In this document: piece after piece, positions 1 through 12,400 of the stretch
How positions within the stretch are numbered: the stretch's first letter is position 1
Layout: the number at the start of each line of letters is the position of its first letter
Source: Cymbomonas tetramitiformis
Taxonomy: Eukaryota > Chlorophyta > Pyramimonadophyceae > Pyramimonadales > Pyramimonadaceae
Direction of reading: 5' to 3'
Assembly (NCBI GenBank): GCA_001247695.2
Contig: LGRX02027886.1
Coordinates: 1-64,000, forward strand
Length of the DNA stretch: 64,000 nucleotides
Translations under genes and position numbers: made by a program
The notes under the pieces: generated by a model
What the model saw: only the letters and a program-made list of their open reading frames with translations
Told to the model about the DNA's origin: nothing
Database searches by the model: none

Positions 1-303
1 AAGCTGACTTGCCATGGGCTTCTCAGCAAAGATGTGAGTGCGGCGTGGTTGGAAAGTGTGAGAATTCATCTGAGACTTGCCATGGGCTTGCTTCATAACT
101 ATACCTAGTTTTTGTTTAAGATATTTGGTGTTTTCATCATCCGCAGCCAGAGCGAGCCAGAGCCACAGCCGCAAGCCGCAGCCACAGCGCATCCAGAGCC
201 ACAGCCGCAGCCAGAGCCACAGCCGCACAGCGCAGCAACCACAGCGACTGAGGTAAGCTGACTTGCCATGGGCTTCTGGACAGCAAAGATGTGAGCCTGC
301 GGC
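1..303. repeat. Direct duplication around a CAGAGCCACAGCCG microsatellite
   Basis: The first 47 bases (AAGCTGACTTGCCATGGGCT and following) recur with small changes at about 253-303 and again at about 4159. Between the first two copies, at 143-250, lies a low-complexity run built from CAGAGC and CCACAGCCG units. The run contains no convincing gene; the apparent minus-strand reading frame there is an Ala/Leu-rich product of the repeat. Confidence 0.7.
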
Positions 304-344
304 GTGTACTTGTTATATGCTGGCGGAGTGAAAGTGTATGTATA

Positions 345-905
345 TATAGTGTATCAACACAGCATGCAACATCGATACCGGCATGCGACATCGATGCCGG
401 CATGCGACATGCATGATATATACTACATTAATGATGCTGCATCCGCATAATTATTAATCGATGCATGCGCGCGATGCGTATGCTCGTATTAATCAACACA
501 GCATGCGACATCGATACCGGCATGCGACATGCACGATGTATACTATATTAATGATGCTGCATCCGTGCATAATTATTAATCGATGCATGCGCGCGATGCG
601 TATGCTCGTATTAATCAACACAGCATGCAACATCGATACCGACATGCGACATGCATGCATACTATATTAATGATGCTGCATCCGCGCATAATTATTAATC
701 GATGCATGCGCGCGATGCGTATGCTCGTATTAATCAACACAGCATGCGACATCGATACCGGCATGCGACATGCGTGTATACTATATTGATGATGCTGCAT
801 CCGTGTCCGCGCATAATTATTAATCGATGCATGCGCGCGATGTGTATGCTCGTATTAATCAACTAATAATTGCTATATTAATTGCTCGTATTAATCAACA
901 CAGCA
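345..905. repeat. 122 bp satellite array, block 1
   Basis: About four and a half copies of a roughly 122 bp unit. Each carries ATCGATGCATGCGCGCGATG followed by CTCGTATTAATCAACACAGC and GACATCGATACCGGCATGCG. The ATCGATGCATG landmark falls at 457, 579, 698 and 823, giving spacings of 122, 119 and 125. The unit is rich in self-complementary words (ATCGAT, GCATGC, GCGCGC). It is non-coding; short frames of about 68 residues through it are repeat artefacts. Confidence 0.9.
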
Positions 906-1230
906 ACAATGATAAGAACAAGCCCTCCTCTTCCACCCCTAGGCAATGATGAAGATCCAAAGGGATTTGGATTCAACTTATGCAACCCGATACGTAGTCC
1001 GGCAACATTGATATACACAAGTTCATTTCTTTCACCGGATGAATATAAGAGCAGTACATTTGACTATGTTCGAAGTCCTGCAATACTTCTTCCCTCCACT
1101 GAAAAGGACAACAAACTTGATGGGCACAATTCGAGCCCAATTGACGCAAGTGACAGACCAGCCATATTCACATGCACACACAATCCTTACACAACCCTCA
1201 GGATTGACCAAGAACCAATTGAATACACGC
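906..1230 (+). pseudogene. Fragment of the Helitron N-terminal coding segment (copy A)
   Basis: This stretch is nearly identical to 10363-10685, which codes for roughly residues 300-407 of the intact protein beginning at 9465 (for example the peptide GNDEDPKGFGFNLC). It joins abruptly to satellite on the left. On the right, after GAATACAC, it runs into the GTGACAC minisatellite instead of the rest of the gene. It is a duplicated 5' piece with no start or downstream domains and is unlikely to be expressed as a functional protein. Confidence 0.8.
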
Positions 1231-1812
1231 AGGTCATGAGTATGAAACATATGCTCGCGAGAGTGACACACGCTGCTTGTTGAGTGACACCCCTTGGTTG
1301 CCACATATTAGCATAACATGACCTGAGAATCATGCCAGCCATGCCAACATGAACATGACTTGAGAACCCCCAAGTCCTCTGTTATGAGTATGACGAATAG
1401 CTCATGAAAGTGACACACACTGCTTGGAGAGTGACACCCCTTAGTCGAGAGAGAGTGGCACCCGCTGTTCATGAAGTGACACACGCGGCTCGAGAGAGAG
1501 TGACATATGATGCACGAGAGAGTGACACACGCTGCTGGAGGGAGTGACACACGCTGCTGGAGGGAGTGACACACGCTGCTTGGAGAGTGACACCCCTTGA
1601 TTGCCACATATCAGCATAACATGACCAGAGAATCATCCAGCACATGCCAACATGAACATAACTTGAGAACCCCCTGCTCGAGAGAGTAGCATCCTCTATT
1701 ATGAGTATGAGACATGTGCTCGACAAAGTGACATAAGTGACACCCCTTGGTCGAGAGAGAATGGCACCCGCTGTTCATGAAGTGACACACGCGGCTCGAG
1801 AGAGAGTGACGC
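1231..1812. repeat. GTGACAC minisatellite, copy 1
   Basis: Imperfect tandem units of about 20 bp, of the form GAGAGAGTGACACACGCTGC, interleaved with longer modules containing TTGCCACATATTAGCATAAC. The same module recurs at 5858-6510 and 8272-8925. Minus-strand frames through it (His/Ser/Cys-rich) are repeat artefacts. Confidence 0.85.
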
Positions 1813-2947
1813 CTGCTGTTGAGAGAGTAAATATCAAAAAGAATATGTATGCAACCTTATATCATATGAATATCTGAATGATACTCAATCATTGGGTCAT
1901 GAATGTGTTCTTATTGGGTGTGCTGGAATATTTAAGGTTTCAACTTTTGGATGTGGCAGTCGATCCTTCATATGTAATAACCGAGAAGGCAACTTCTTGG
2001 GCATGTGTTGGATCTGCACTTTAGTTTAAAGATGCGCCACTATCACATCAGTTAGGCCTTTATTTCTAGCAAACCTGCTTTGACACCAGATATTAGCATA
2101 ACATGATCTGAGAATCATGCCAGCCATGCCAACATGAACATGACTTGAGAACCCCCTTCTCCAGAGAGTAGCATCCTCTGTTATGAGTATGACGAATAGC
2201 TCATGAAAGTGACACACACTGCTTGGAGAGTGACACCCTTTAGTCGAGAGAGAATGGCACCCGCTGTTCATGAAGTGACACTCTGACACATGGGAACTCT
2301 ATGTATGTAATCCTGAATACATCACTTCATATGTGTATCTAAACGAACTATGTCATTGGGTCCTGGAGTTTTGTTAGTTGGGTGTTTGTTAGTTTTGTTA
2401 GTTCCTAATGTACATGTAGAGATATTACATACTAATTATATGACAAGTGCAATACGTGCAGCAGGCAAATGCCTCAGACATGCTTACTCGTAACTCGTAA
2501 TAGGGTGGGAACAGACACTGGACTATATATAATATATAATATAATATGTATGAACAGCTAGCACGTCGATGCTAAATACCAAATGTGATTGTGTTGTACA
2601 CACATATCGTGATCATTGAACTTGCTTTCTGATATGTCTATAAAAACTATGACAAGTCGACACTCCAATTCTAATATGTATTTGGTTGTTGATGATGTTA
2701 CACAGGCATGGCGTTGACAAGTGAAAGTCACAGTACATTTAATCCATACACGATATATACATAAACTCATACAAAATGCATACAACCTAGGTTGTATAAT
2801 AATACCAAAATACAAACTATGTAATATATATCATTAAATACAAGTGTATCTTGTGCCTTGTTATTAGCAAGGATAAAGAAGCTGGTTTGCATAACTACAG
2901 GTACTCACAACAACAAGTTATACAAGAAATCAGTACTTCAACTTAAG
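1813..2947. other. AT-rich spacer of duplicated unit B
   Basis: No gene is seen. The stretch carries the same spacer that precedes the intact Helitron start (the TATGTATGCAACCTTA block and the ATAACCGAGAAGGCAACTTC block). It also has about 540 bp, near 2290-2830, that the later units lack, so units C and D are internally deleted derivatives or B carries an insertion. It ends in the same bases (TTCAACTTAAGAGGTATGAA) that surround the start codon at 9465. Confidence 0.6.
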
Positions 2948-2951
2948 AGGT

Positions 2952-4145
2952 ATGAATATCACGACCATTTCACCCAAACCGATTTCTCTTTTCATATTCA
3001 TTTGGCTATCACTTGCTCCACTGATTTCCCATGATTGTTCTTGGGACCAAAGCACATCATACCCAGTGTATCTATACAGAGTCGTAAACCCTCCACCTAA
3101 TGCACCAAATTCTAATACTTTTGTTCATATTAAACATCATTCACACCTAGGACAACATCCATATTCATATATTAATACAAACTATTTCACATCGACCATC
3201 CCCCTAACTAGCAATATATTACATAATGATAAGCCTCCTATATTATTAGCTGGCAAACCCTTTAGGTTCTCATTTCCATATGTACCCTAATGGATGGCAT
3301 ACACAATACATTACCTGGCATATGTAAATATTTCACTGCTAGATCGTGCTGAATCTAAAATCATGCGTTCAAGACACGTCAGGCGACGCCAACACTGGCC
3401 CAACATCCAATCCTTCTCGTTCCTTTATAGTTTCAATCCACCTATATACACATGTTGTCCATTAACTTTGCTGGCATTCTTTTTCTTTTCTAATAAGGCA
3501 CGCACAAACGCCAAATTCCCCACGCCGCCTGTGTTCACAGATTTCAAAAAAAAAATCGAAACTGACACCAGTAACATTCCATGTGATGATACTTCTCAAA
3601 CCCAGGTATACACTAATGAAGACCACCATGATGATCCCTATGAACTCAAATCTATTAGAATTGACCAAGATCCTTTTGTGTTGCATTCCATTAGAATAGA
3701 TTCTACGTATACAGATACTATCACAGACCCATTCAGATTTGATCATCAAGATCTATCTTCTAAGGCCAATCTGATTTCAATTGTGAGTGATGAAGATGAC
3801 AAACATGTGAAAGTAATACAGTTGCCCAACACAATCAGCACTCCTGCAACAATGATAAGTACAAGCCCTCCTCTTCCACCCCTAGGCAATGATGAAGATC
3901 CAAAGGGATTTGGATTCAACTTATGCAACCCGATACGTAGGCTACATTGATATACACAAGTTCATTTCTTTCACCGGATGAATATAAGAGCAGTACATCT
4001 GACTATGTTCGAAGTCCTGCAATACTTCTTCCCTCCACTGAAGAGGACAACAAACTTGATGGGCACAATTCGAGCCCAATTAACCCAAGTGACAGACCAG
4101 CCATATTGACATGCACACACAATCCTTACACAATCCTTACACAAC
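2952..4145 (+). pseudogene. Helitron N-terminal segment, copy B, with in-frame stop
   Basis: This is a near-identical copy of 9465-10660, beginning with the same ATG context. Codon 113 is TAA (3288-3290), where the intact copy reads CAA, so the frame stops. A second frame resumes at once with WMAYTIHYLAYV and continues until a small indel near 3940, after which a third frame carries YTSSFLSPDEYKSS. The downstream zinc-binding, Rep and helicase domains are absent; the copy ends in the second satellite block. Confidence 0.85.
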
Positions 4146-4880
4146 CACAGCGACTGAGGTAAGCTGACTTGCCATGGGCTTCTGGACAGCAAAGATGTGA
4201 GCCTGCGGCGTGTACTTGTTATATGCTGGCGGAGTGAAAGTGTATGTATATATAGTGTATCAACACAGCATGCAACATCGATACCGGCATGCGACATCGA
4301 TGCCGGCATGCGACATGCATGATATATACTACATTAATGATGCTGCATCCGCGCATAATTATTAATCGATGCATGCGCGCGATGCGTATGCTCGTATTAA
4401 TCAACACAGCATGCGACATCGATACCGGCATGCGACATGCACAATGTATACTATATTAATGATGCTGCATCCGTGCATAATTATTAATCGATGCATGCGC
4501 GCGATGCGTATGCTCGTATTAATCAACACAGCATGCAACATCGATACCGGCATGCGACATGCATGCATACTATATTAATGATGCTGCATCCGTGCATAAT
4601 TATTAATCGATGCATGCGCGCGATGCGTATGCTCGTATTAATCAACACAGCATGCGACATCGATACCGACATGCGACATGCGTGTATACTATATTGATGA
4701 TGCTGCATCCGTGTCCGCGCATAAATATTAATCGATGCATGCGCGCGATGTGTATGCTCGTATTAATCAACTAATAATTGCTATATTAATTGCTCGTATT
4801 AATCAACACAGCATGCAACATCGATACCGGCATGCGACATGCATGCATACTATATTAATGATGCTGCATCCGCGCATAAT
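4141..4880. repeat. 122 bp satellite array, block 2
   Basis: Block duplication of about 236-905, starting with CCACAGCGACTGAGGTAAGC. The landmark ATCGATGCATG lies at 4365, 4487, 4606 and 4731, the same 122/119/125 spacing as in block 1. The array was therefore copied as a unit with an offset of about 3,908 bp rather than expanded independently. Confidence 0.88.
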
Positions 4881-5090
4881 TACATTACCTGAAAACCTCT
4901 ATTTCAGGTTTCAACTTGTGATGTGATTTGCTAGTCGAGAGGTACATATATAATAACCAAGAAGGTAGGGCGATGGTCAGGCTCTGCACTTTAGGTTAAA
5001 GATGCGCCACAATTACTTCGGCCTTTGATTCTAGCAAACCTGATTAGTCTCCCTAGATTCACTAATGCCACTGAATGTTAATTTATGTGT

Positions 5091-5857
5091 TTGTGTGTGA
5101 TGATATGCTTTATAGTTTCAATCCACCTATATATACATCTTGTCCATTAATTTTGCTGGCATTCTTTTTCTTTTCTAATAAGGCACGCACAAACGCCAAA
5201 TTCCCCACGCTGCCTATGTTCACAGATTTCAAAAAAGAAATCGAAACTGACACCAGCAACATTCCATGTGATGATACTTCTCAAACCCAGGTATACACTA
5301 ATGAAGACCACCATGATGATCCCTATGAACTCAAATCTATTAGAATTGACCAAGATCCTTTTGTGTTGCATTCCATTAGAATAGATTCTACGTATACAGA
5401 TACTATCACAGACCCATTCAGATTTGATCATCAAGATCTATCTTCTAAGGCCAATCTGATTTCAATTGTGAGTGATGAAGATGACAAACATGTGAAAGTA
5501 ATACAGTTGCCCAACGCAATCAGCACTCCTGCAACAATGATAAGTACAAGCCCTCCTCTTCCACCCCTAGGCAATGATGAAGATCCAAAGGGATTTGGAT
5601 TCAACTTATGCAACCCGATACGTAGTCCGGCTACATTGATATACACAAGTTCATTTCTTTCACCGGATGAATATAAGAGCAGTACATCTGACTATGTTCG
5701 AAGTCCTGCAATACTTCTTCCCTCCACTGAAAAGGACAACAAACTTGATGGGCACAATTCGAGCCCAATTGACGCAAGTGACAGACCAGCCATATTCACA
5801 TGCACACACAATCCTTACACAACCCTCAGGATTGACCAAGAACCAATTGAATACACG
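5091..5857 (+). pseudogene. Helitron N-terminal segment, truncated copy
   Basis: This copy starts inside the N-terminal segment (YSFNPPIYT, equivalent to about residue 159 of the intact protein) and stays open to about 5857, where it joins the GTGACAC minisatellite. The reading frame continues meaninglessly into the minisatellite up to 5992. A nearby ATG at 5075 comes from the unrelated left flank. It lacks the N-terminal hydrophobic stretch and every catalytic domain. Confidence 0.8.
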
Positions 5858-6510
5858 CAGGTCATGAGTATGAAACATATGCTCGCGAGAGTGACACACG
5901 CAGGTCATGAGTATGAAACATATGCTCGCGAGAGTGACACACGCTGCTTGTTGAGTGACACCCCTTGGTTGCCACATATTAGCATAACATGACCTGAGAA
6001 TCATGCCAGCCATGCCAACATAAACAAGACTTGAGAACCCCCAAGTCCTCTGTTATGAGTATGACGAATAGCTCATGAAAGTGACACACACTGCTTGGAG
6101 AGTGACACCCCTTAGTCGAGAGAGAGTGGCACCCGCTGTTCATGAAGTGACACACGCGGCTCGAGAGAGAGTGACATATGATGCTGGAGGGAGTGACATA
6201 TGTTGCTGGAGAGAGTGACACACCCTGCTCGTGAAAGTGACACACGCTGCTTGGAGAGTGACACCCCTTGATTGCCACATATCAGCATAACATGACCAGA
6301 GAATCATCCAGCACATGCCAACATGAACATAACTTGAGAACCCCCTGCTCGAGAGAGTAGCATCCTCTATTATGAGTATGAGACATGTGCTCGACAAAGT
6401 GACATAAGCTGCTTGGAGAGTGACACCCCTTGGTCGAGAGAGAATGGCACCCGCTGTTCATGAAGTGACACACGCGGCTCAAGAGAGAGTGACGCCTGCT
6501 GTTGAGAGAG
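5858..6510. repeat. GTGACAC minisatellite, copy 2
   Basis: Same composition and order of sub-units as 1231-1812. It opens with a doubled GCAGGTCATGAGTATGAAAC module and ends near TGAGAGAGTAAATAT. It forms the left part of duplicated unit C. Confidence 0.85.
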
Positions 6511-7050
6511 TAAATATAAAAAAGAATATGTATGCAACCTTAATACCTTATATCATATGAATATCTGAATGATACTCAATCATTAGGTCATGAATGCGTT
6601 CTTATTGGGTGTGCTGGAATATTTAAGGTTTCAACTTTTGGATGTGGCAGTCGATCCTTCATATGTAATAACCGAGAAGGCAACTTCTTGGGCATGTGTT
6701 GGATCTGCACTTTAGTTTAAAGATGCGCCACTATCACATCAGTTAGGCCTTTATTTCTAGCAAACCTGCTTTGACACCAGATATTAGCATAACATGATCT
6801 GAGAATCATGCCAGCCAGGCATGGCGTTGACAAGTGAAAGTCACAGTACATTTAATCCATACACGATATATACATAAACTCATACAAAATGCATATAATA
6901 ATACCAAAATACAAACTATGTAATATATATCATTAAATACAAGTGTATCTTGTGCCTTGTTATTAGCAAGGATAAAGAAGCTGGTTTGCATAACTACAGG
7001 TACTCACAACAACAAGTTATACAAGAGATCAGTACTTCAACTTAAGAGGT

Positions 7051-8271
7051 ATGAATATCACGACCATTTCACCCAAACCGATTTCTCTTTTCATATTCAT
7101 TTGGCTATCACTTGCTCCACTGATTTCCCATGAGAGTTCTTGGGACCAAAGCACATCATACCCAGTGTATCTATACAGAGTCGTAAACCCTCCACCTAAT
7201 GCACCAAATTCTAATACTTTTGTTCATATTAAACATCATTCACACCTAGGACAACATCCATATTCATATATTAATACAAACTATTTCACATCGACCATCC
7301 CCCTAACTAGCAATATATTACATAATGATAAGCCTCCTATATTATTAGCTGGCAAACCCTTTAGGTTCTCATTTCCATATGTACCCCAATGGATGGCATA
7401 CACAATACATTACCTGGCATATGTAAATATTTCACTGCTAGATCGTGCTGAATCTAAAATCATGCGTTCAAGACACGTCAGGCGACGCCAACACTGGCCC
7501 AACATCCAATCCTTCTCGTTCCTTTATAGTTTCAATCAACCTATATACACATGTTGTCCATTAACTTTGCTGGCATTCTTTTTCTTTTCTAATAAGGCAC
7601 GCACAAACGCCAAATTCCCCACGCCGCCTATGTTCACAGATTTCAAAAAAAAATCGAAACTGACACCAGTAACATTCCATGTGATGATACTTCTCAAACC
7701 CAGGTATACACTAATGAAGACCACCATGATGATCCCTATGAACTCAAATCTATTAGAATTGACCAAGATCCTTTTGTGTTGCATTCCATTAGAATAGATT
7801 CTACGTATACAGATACTATCACAAACCCATTCAGATTTGATCATCAAGATCTATCTTCTAAGGCCAATCTGATTTCAATTGTGAGTGATGAAGATGACAA
7901 ACATGTGAAAGTAATACAGTTGCCCAACGCAATCAGCACTCCTGCAACAATGATAAGTACAAGCCCTCCTCTTCCACCCCTAGGCAATGATGAAGATCCA
8001 AAGGGATTTGAATTCAACTTATGCAACCCGATCGCGTAGTCCGGCAACATTGATATACACAAGTTCATTTCTTTCACCGGATGGTTATAAGAGCAGTGCA
8101 TCTGACTATGTTCGAAGTCCTGCAATACTTCTTCCCTCCACTGAAAAGGACAACAAACTTGATGGGCACAATTCGAGCCCAATTGACGCAAGTGACATAC
8201 CAGCCATATTCACATGCACACACAATCCTTACACAACCCTCAGGATTGACCAAGAACCAATTGAATACACG
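7051..8271 (+). pseudogene. Helitron N-terminal segment, copy C (frameshifted)
   Basis: This copy of the first ~407 codons has the same start context as 9465. The frame is intact to about 7646, where a run of nine A (the intact gene has AAAAAAG there) shifts it into an unrelated frame ending at 7797. The proper peptide continues in a second frame (7776-8039) and, after another small indel near 8035 (GATCGCGTAG against GATACGTAG), in a third. It then joins the minisatellite of unit D. It has no downstream domains. Confidence 0.85.
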
Positions 8272-8925
8272 CAGGTCATGAGTATGAAACATATGCTCGC
8301 GAGAGTGACACACGCAGGTCATGAGTATGAAACATATGCTCGCGAGAGTGACACACGCTGCTTGTTGAGTGACACCCCTTGGTTGCCACATATTAGCATA
8401 ACATGACCTGAGAATCATGCCAGCCATGCCAACATAAACAAGACTTGAGAACCCCCAAGTCCTCTGTTATGAGTATGACGAATAGCTCATGAAAGTGACA
8501 CACACTGCTTGGAGAGTGACACCCCTTAGTCGAGAGAGAGTGGCACCCGCTGTTCATGAAGTGACACACGCGGCTCGAGAGAGAGTGACATATGATGCTG
8601 GAGGGAGTGACATATGTTGCTGGAGAGAGTGACACACCCTGCTCGTGAAAGTGACACACGCTGCTTGGAGAGTGACACCCCTTGATTGCCACATATCAGC
8701 ATAACATGACCAGAGAATCATCCAGCACATGCCAACATGAACATAACTTGAGAACCCCCTGCTCGAGAGAGTAGCATCCTCTATTATGAGTATGAGACAT
8801 GTGCTCGACAAAGTGACATAAGCTGCTTGGAGAGTGACACCCCTTGGTCGAGAGAGAATGGCACCCGCTGTTCATGAAGTGACACACGCGGCTCAAGAGA
8901 GAGTGACGCCTGCTGTTGAGAGAGT
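8272..8925. repeat. GTGACAC minisatellite, copy 3
   Basis: Near-identical to 5858-6510 and lying 2,414 bp downstream of it. It is followed by about 535 bp of AT-rich spacer, which is the immediate upstream region of the intact Helitron ORF. If transcription of that gene starts close to the ORF, its promoter must lie in this spacer or the minisatellite. No TATA box can be singled out against the general AT-richness. Confidence 0.8.
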
Positions 8926-9464
8926 AAATATAAAAAAGAATATGTATGCAACCTTAATACCTTATATCATATGAATATCTGAATGATACTCAATCATTAG
9001 GTCATGAATGTGTTCTTATTGGATGTGCTGGAATATTTAAGGTTTCAACTTTTGGATGTGGCAGTCGATCCTTCATATGTAATAACCGAGAAGGCAACTT
9101 CTTGGGCATGTGTTGGATCTGCACTTTAGTTTAAAGATGCGCCACTATCACATCAGTTAGGCCTTTATTTCTAGCAAACCTGCTTTGACACCAGATATTA
9201 GCATAACATGATCTGAGAATCATGCCAGCCAGGCATGGCGTTGACAAGTGAAAGTCACAGTACATTTAATCCATACACGATATATACATAAACTCATACA
9301 AAATGCATATAATAATACCAAAATACAAACTATGTAATATATATCATTAAATACAAGTGTATCTTGTGCCTTGTTATTAGCAAGGATAAAGAAGCTGGTT
9401 TGCATAACTACAGGTACTCACAACAACAAGTTATACAAGAGATCAGTACTTCAACTTAAGAGGT

Positions 9465-12400
9465 ATGAATATCACGACCATTTCACCCAAACCGATTTCT
9501 CTTTTCATATTCATTTGGCTATCACTTGCTCCACTGATTTCCCATGAGAGTTCTTGGGACCAAAGCACATCATACCCAGTGTATCTATACAGAGTCGTAA
9601 ACCCTCCACCTAATGCACCAAATTCTAATACTTTTGTTCATATTAAACATCATTCACACCTAGGACAACATCCATATTCATATATTAATACAAACTATTT
9701 CACATCGACCATCCCCCTAACTAGCAATATATTACATAATGATAAGCCTCCTATATTATTAGCTGGCAAACCCTTTAGGTTCTCATTTCCATATGTACCC
9801 CAATGGATGGCATACACAATACATTACCTGGCATATGTAAATATTTCACTGCTAGATCGTGCTGAATCTAAAATCATGCGTTCAAGACACGTCAGGCGAC
9901 GCCAACACTGGCCCAACATCCAATCCTTCTCGTTCCTTTATAGTTTCAATCCACCTATATACACATGTTGTCCATTAACTTTGCTGGCATTCTTTTTCTT
10001 TTCTAATAAGGCACGCACAAACGCCAAATTCCCCACGCCGCCTATGTTCACAGATTCCAAAAAAGAAATCGAAACTGACACCAGTAACATTCCATGTGAT
10101 GATACTTCTCAAACCCAGGTATACACTAATGAAGACCACCATGATGATCCCTATGAACTCAAATCTATTAGAATTGACCAAGATCCTTTTGTGTTGCATT
10201 CCATTAGAATAGATTCTACGTATACAGATACTATCACAAACCCATTCAGATTTGATCATCAAGATCTATCTTCTAAGGCCAATCTGATTTCAATTGTGAG
10301 TGATGAAGATGACAAACATGTGAAAGTAATACAGTTGCCCAACGCAATCAGCACTCCTGCAACAATGATAAGTACAAGCCCTCCTCTTCCACCCCTAGGC
10401 AATGATGAAGATCCAAAGGGATTTGGATTCAACTTATGCAACCCGATACGTAGTCCGGCAACATTGATATACACAAGTTCATTTCTTTCACCGGATGAAT
10501 ATAAGAGCAGTACATCTGACTATGTTCGAAGTCCTGCAATACTTCTTCCCTCCACTGAAGAGGACAACAAACTTGATGGGCACAATTCGAGCCCAATTGA
10601 CCCAAGTGACAGACCAGCCATATTGACATGCACACACAATCCTTACACAACCCTCAGGATTGACCAAGAACCAATTGAATACACTTCAAGTAGTCTATTG
10701 GGAGGGGGAGCCAGTTCTACATTATCTCCTATCCAGAAACAACGTAAAGCAGTCTATCAGAGGGCTACCAGAGCAGCTAAAAAAGCAGCTAAGCAAGCAG
10801 TAGAAGCTAAGAAAGAAGCAGAAGCTAAGAAAGAAGCAGAAGCTAAGAAAGCAACCACAATATTAAAGAAAGATGCCGTTGGAGCTAAGAAAGCAGCAGT
10901 AGAAGCTAAGAAAGCAGTAGCAGAAACTAAGATAGCAGCAGAAGCTCAAGTAAAGGTAACCCAGAAATCAGGCCAGAATCAGCGTGCATATAAGGCTAGA
11001 AAAACCGTTGATGACATGCCACGTAAGGCTAGAAAAACCGTTGATGACATGCCACGTAAGGCTAGGAAAACCGTTGATGACATGTCAAAAGAAAATAGGG
11101 ACGCCAGAGACTATGATGCTGAGTACACCAGACAATCAGTATTTTTCACTTGCTGTGTATGTCTACATGAAGGGGGTATGGATGATATGCAGTCAAACAG
11201 GGAGGTTGCGGAATCCGCGCCAGAATTGCACCATGCCAGACATGAGTTCATTACAAAACTAGAGGACATGCTCAGTGACAGAAGTTTATACAAAGAAGCC
11301 TACCAGGGCTGTTTTAATGCATCAGGTTATTTGAAAACCGGTTCGCATTTATGCAAAAGATGCTACAAACAAATGAAACAAGCTGATTTACCTGAATATG
11401 ACCATCATGAAATGTTCGACATGGAGGCAATTAATTCTTCAGAAGATGATATAGAGTCAGCTACACCCCATTCCAGAAATAAGAGGAAACCTAGGCATCA
11501 ATTAGAACGGGCTACGAGTGCAGAAATTTCAGACAATGGCGATACTGACGTTGATGAAAGTGAGGCTGAAGAAACTCTGAATGATGTGGATGATGATGGA
11601 GTTAGTAAATCGTACATGCCTAAGCAGGCAGCCCTCAATTACTTGCATCCTGGACTCATACCTGAGGAACTATCAGATTTGAACGTGGTTGAATTGTCAA
11701 TGATAGCCCTATTTAACCCCATACTAAATATAACCACACTTCCATCCTATGGTTGCAGAGGGGTCAATGGTGGCGCTAGGTATACTGTGGTTAATGACGT
11801 GGCAAAGGTGGCAAAGACTTTGCCTCGTATGCCAGATGTTGACACAACTTGCATACTTCGTCACAAGACGAATAGAAATGCTAAGGATCATACATTTCGA
11901 CCTTTACGAGTCCAACGCGCATTAGAATGGCTGATAATGCACAACCACTTGTACAGGTCTGCTGTTGCAGATGGTAGTCTAGATATAGATTTCTCAGTTC
12001 TCACACAAGACATGGATGACGTTGAGGGGACAATTAAGCTAGCTCCACAATTTGACATAAATGATGATGAAGACAAATTGATTGGGGAAACCACTGTTGA
12101 CAAGGATCCGACCGATGATACAAATGATCTTCCAGATATTCTTTTACAAACCCCCCCTCCCATGTTGAATGAACTCAACCACCTGAAAGAAGTAGTATTA
12201 CAGAAACCAACCCCTGTCATATATAAGGCAGATTCAACTTTCGAGTATGCCCACCCATATAATGATTGCTTTTTTTACGAAAAATGCTTTCCAAACATAT
12301 TCCCATATGGATGTGGCGGGCCCAGCGACACACATGGCTTAGACAACAATGAATTTGTCAGGTTAAGCTTAGAGAGAGGTGGTGATAGACGGTTCCAAAA

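Larger units (their letters stand above)
5858..10685 (+). repeat. Tandem duplication, two 2,414 bp units (C and D)
   Basis: Unit C is 5858-8271 and unit D is 8272-10685. Each runs GTGACAC minisatellite, AT-rich spacer, start codon (7051 and 9465, exactly 2,414 bp apart), then about 1.2 kb of N-terminal coding sequence ending at GAATACAC. Unit D alone continues into the full gene (TTCAAGTAG). The units are almost identical, implying recent duplication. The 5' control region and first 400 codons of the Helitron gene are thus present in tandem. Confidence 0.9.

Noticed and set aside
461..800. Frames of 61-69 residues on both strands
   Set aside because: They repeat with the 122 bp satellite and carry no coding signal.
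1308..2289. Minus-strand His/Ser/Cys-rich frames
   Set aside because: Products of the GTGACAC minisatellite, repeated identically in later units.
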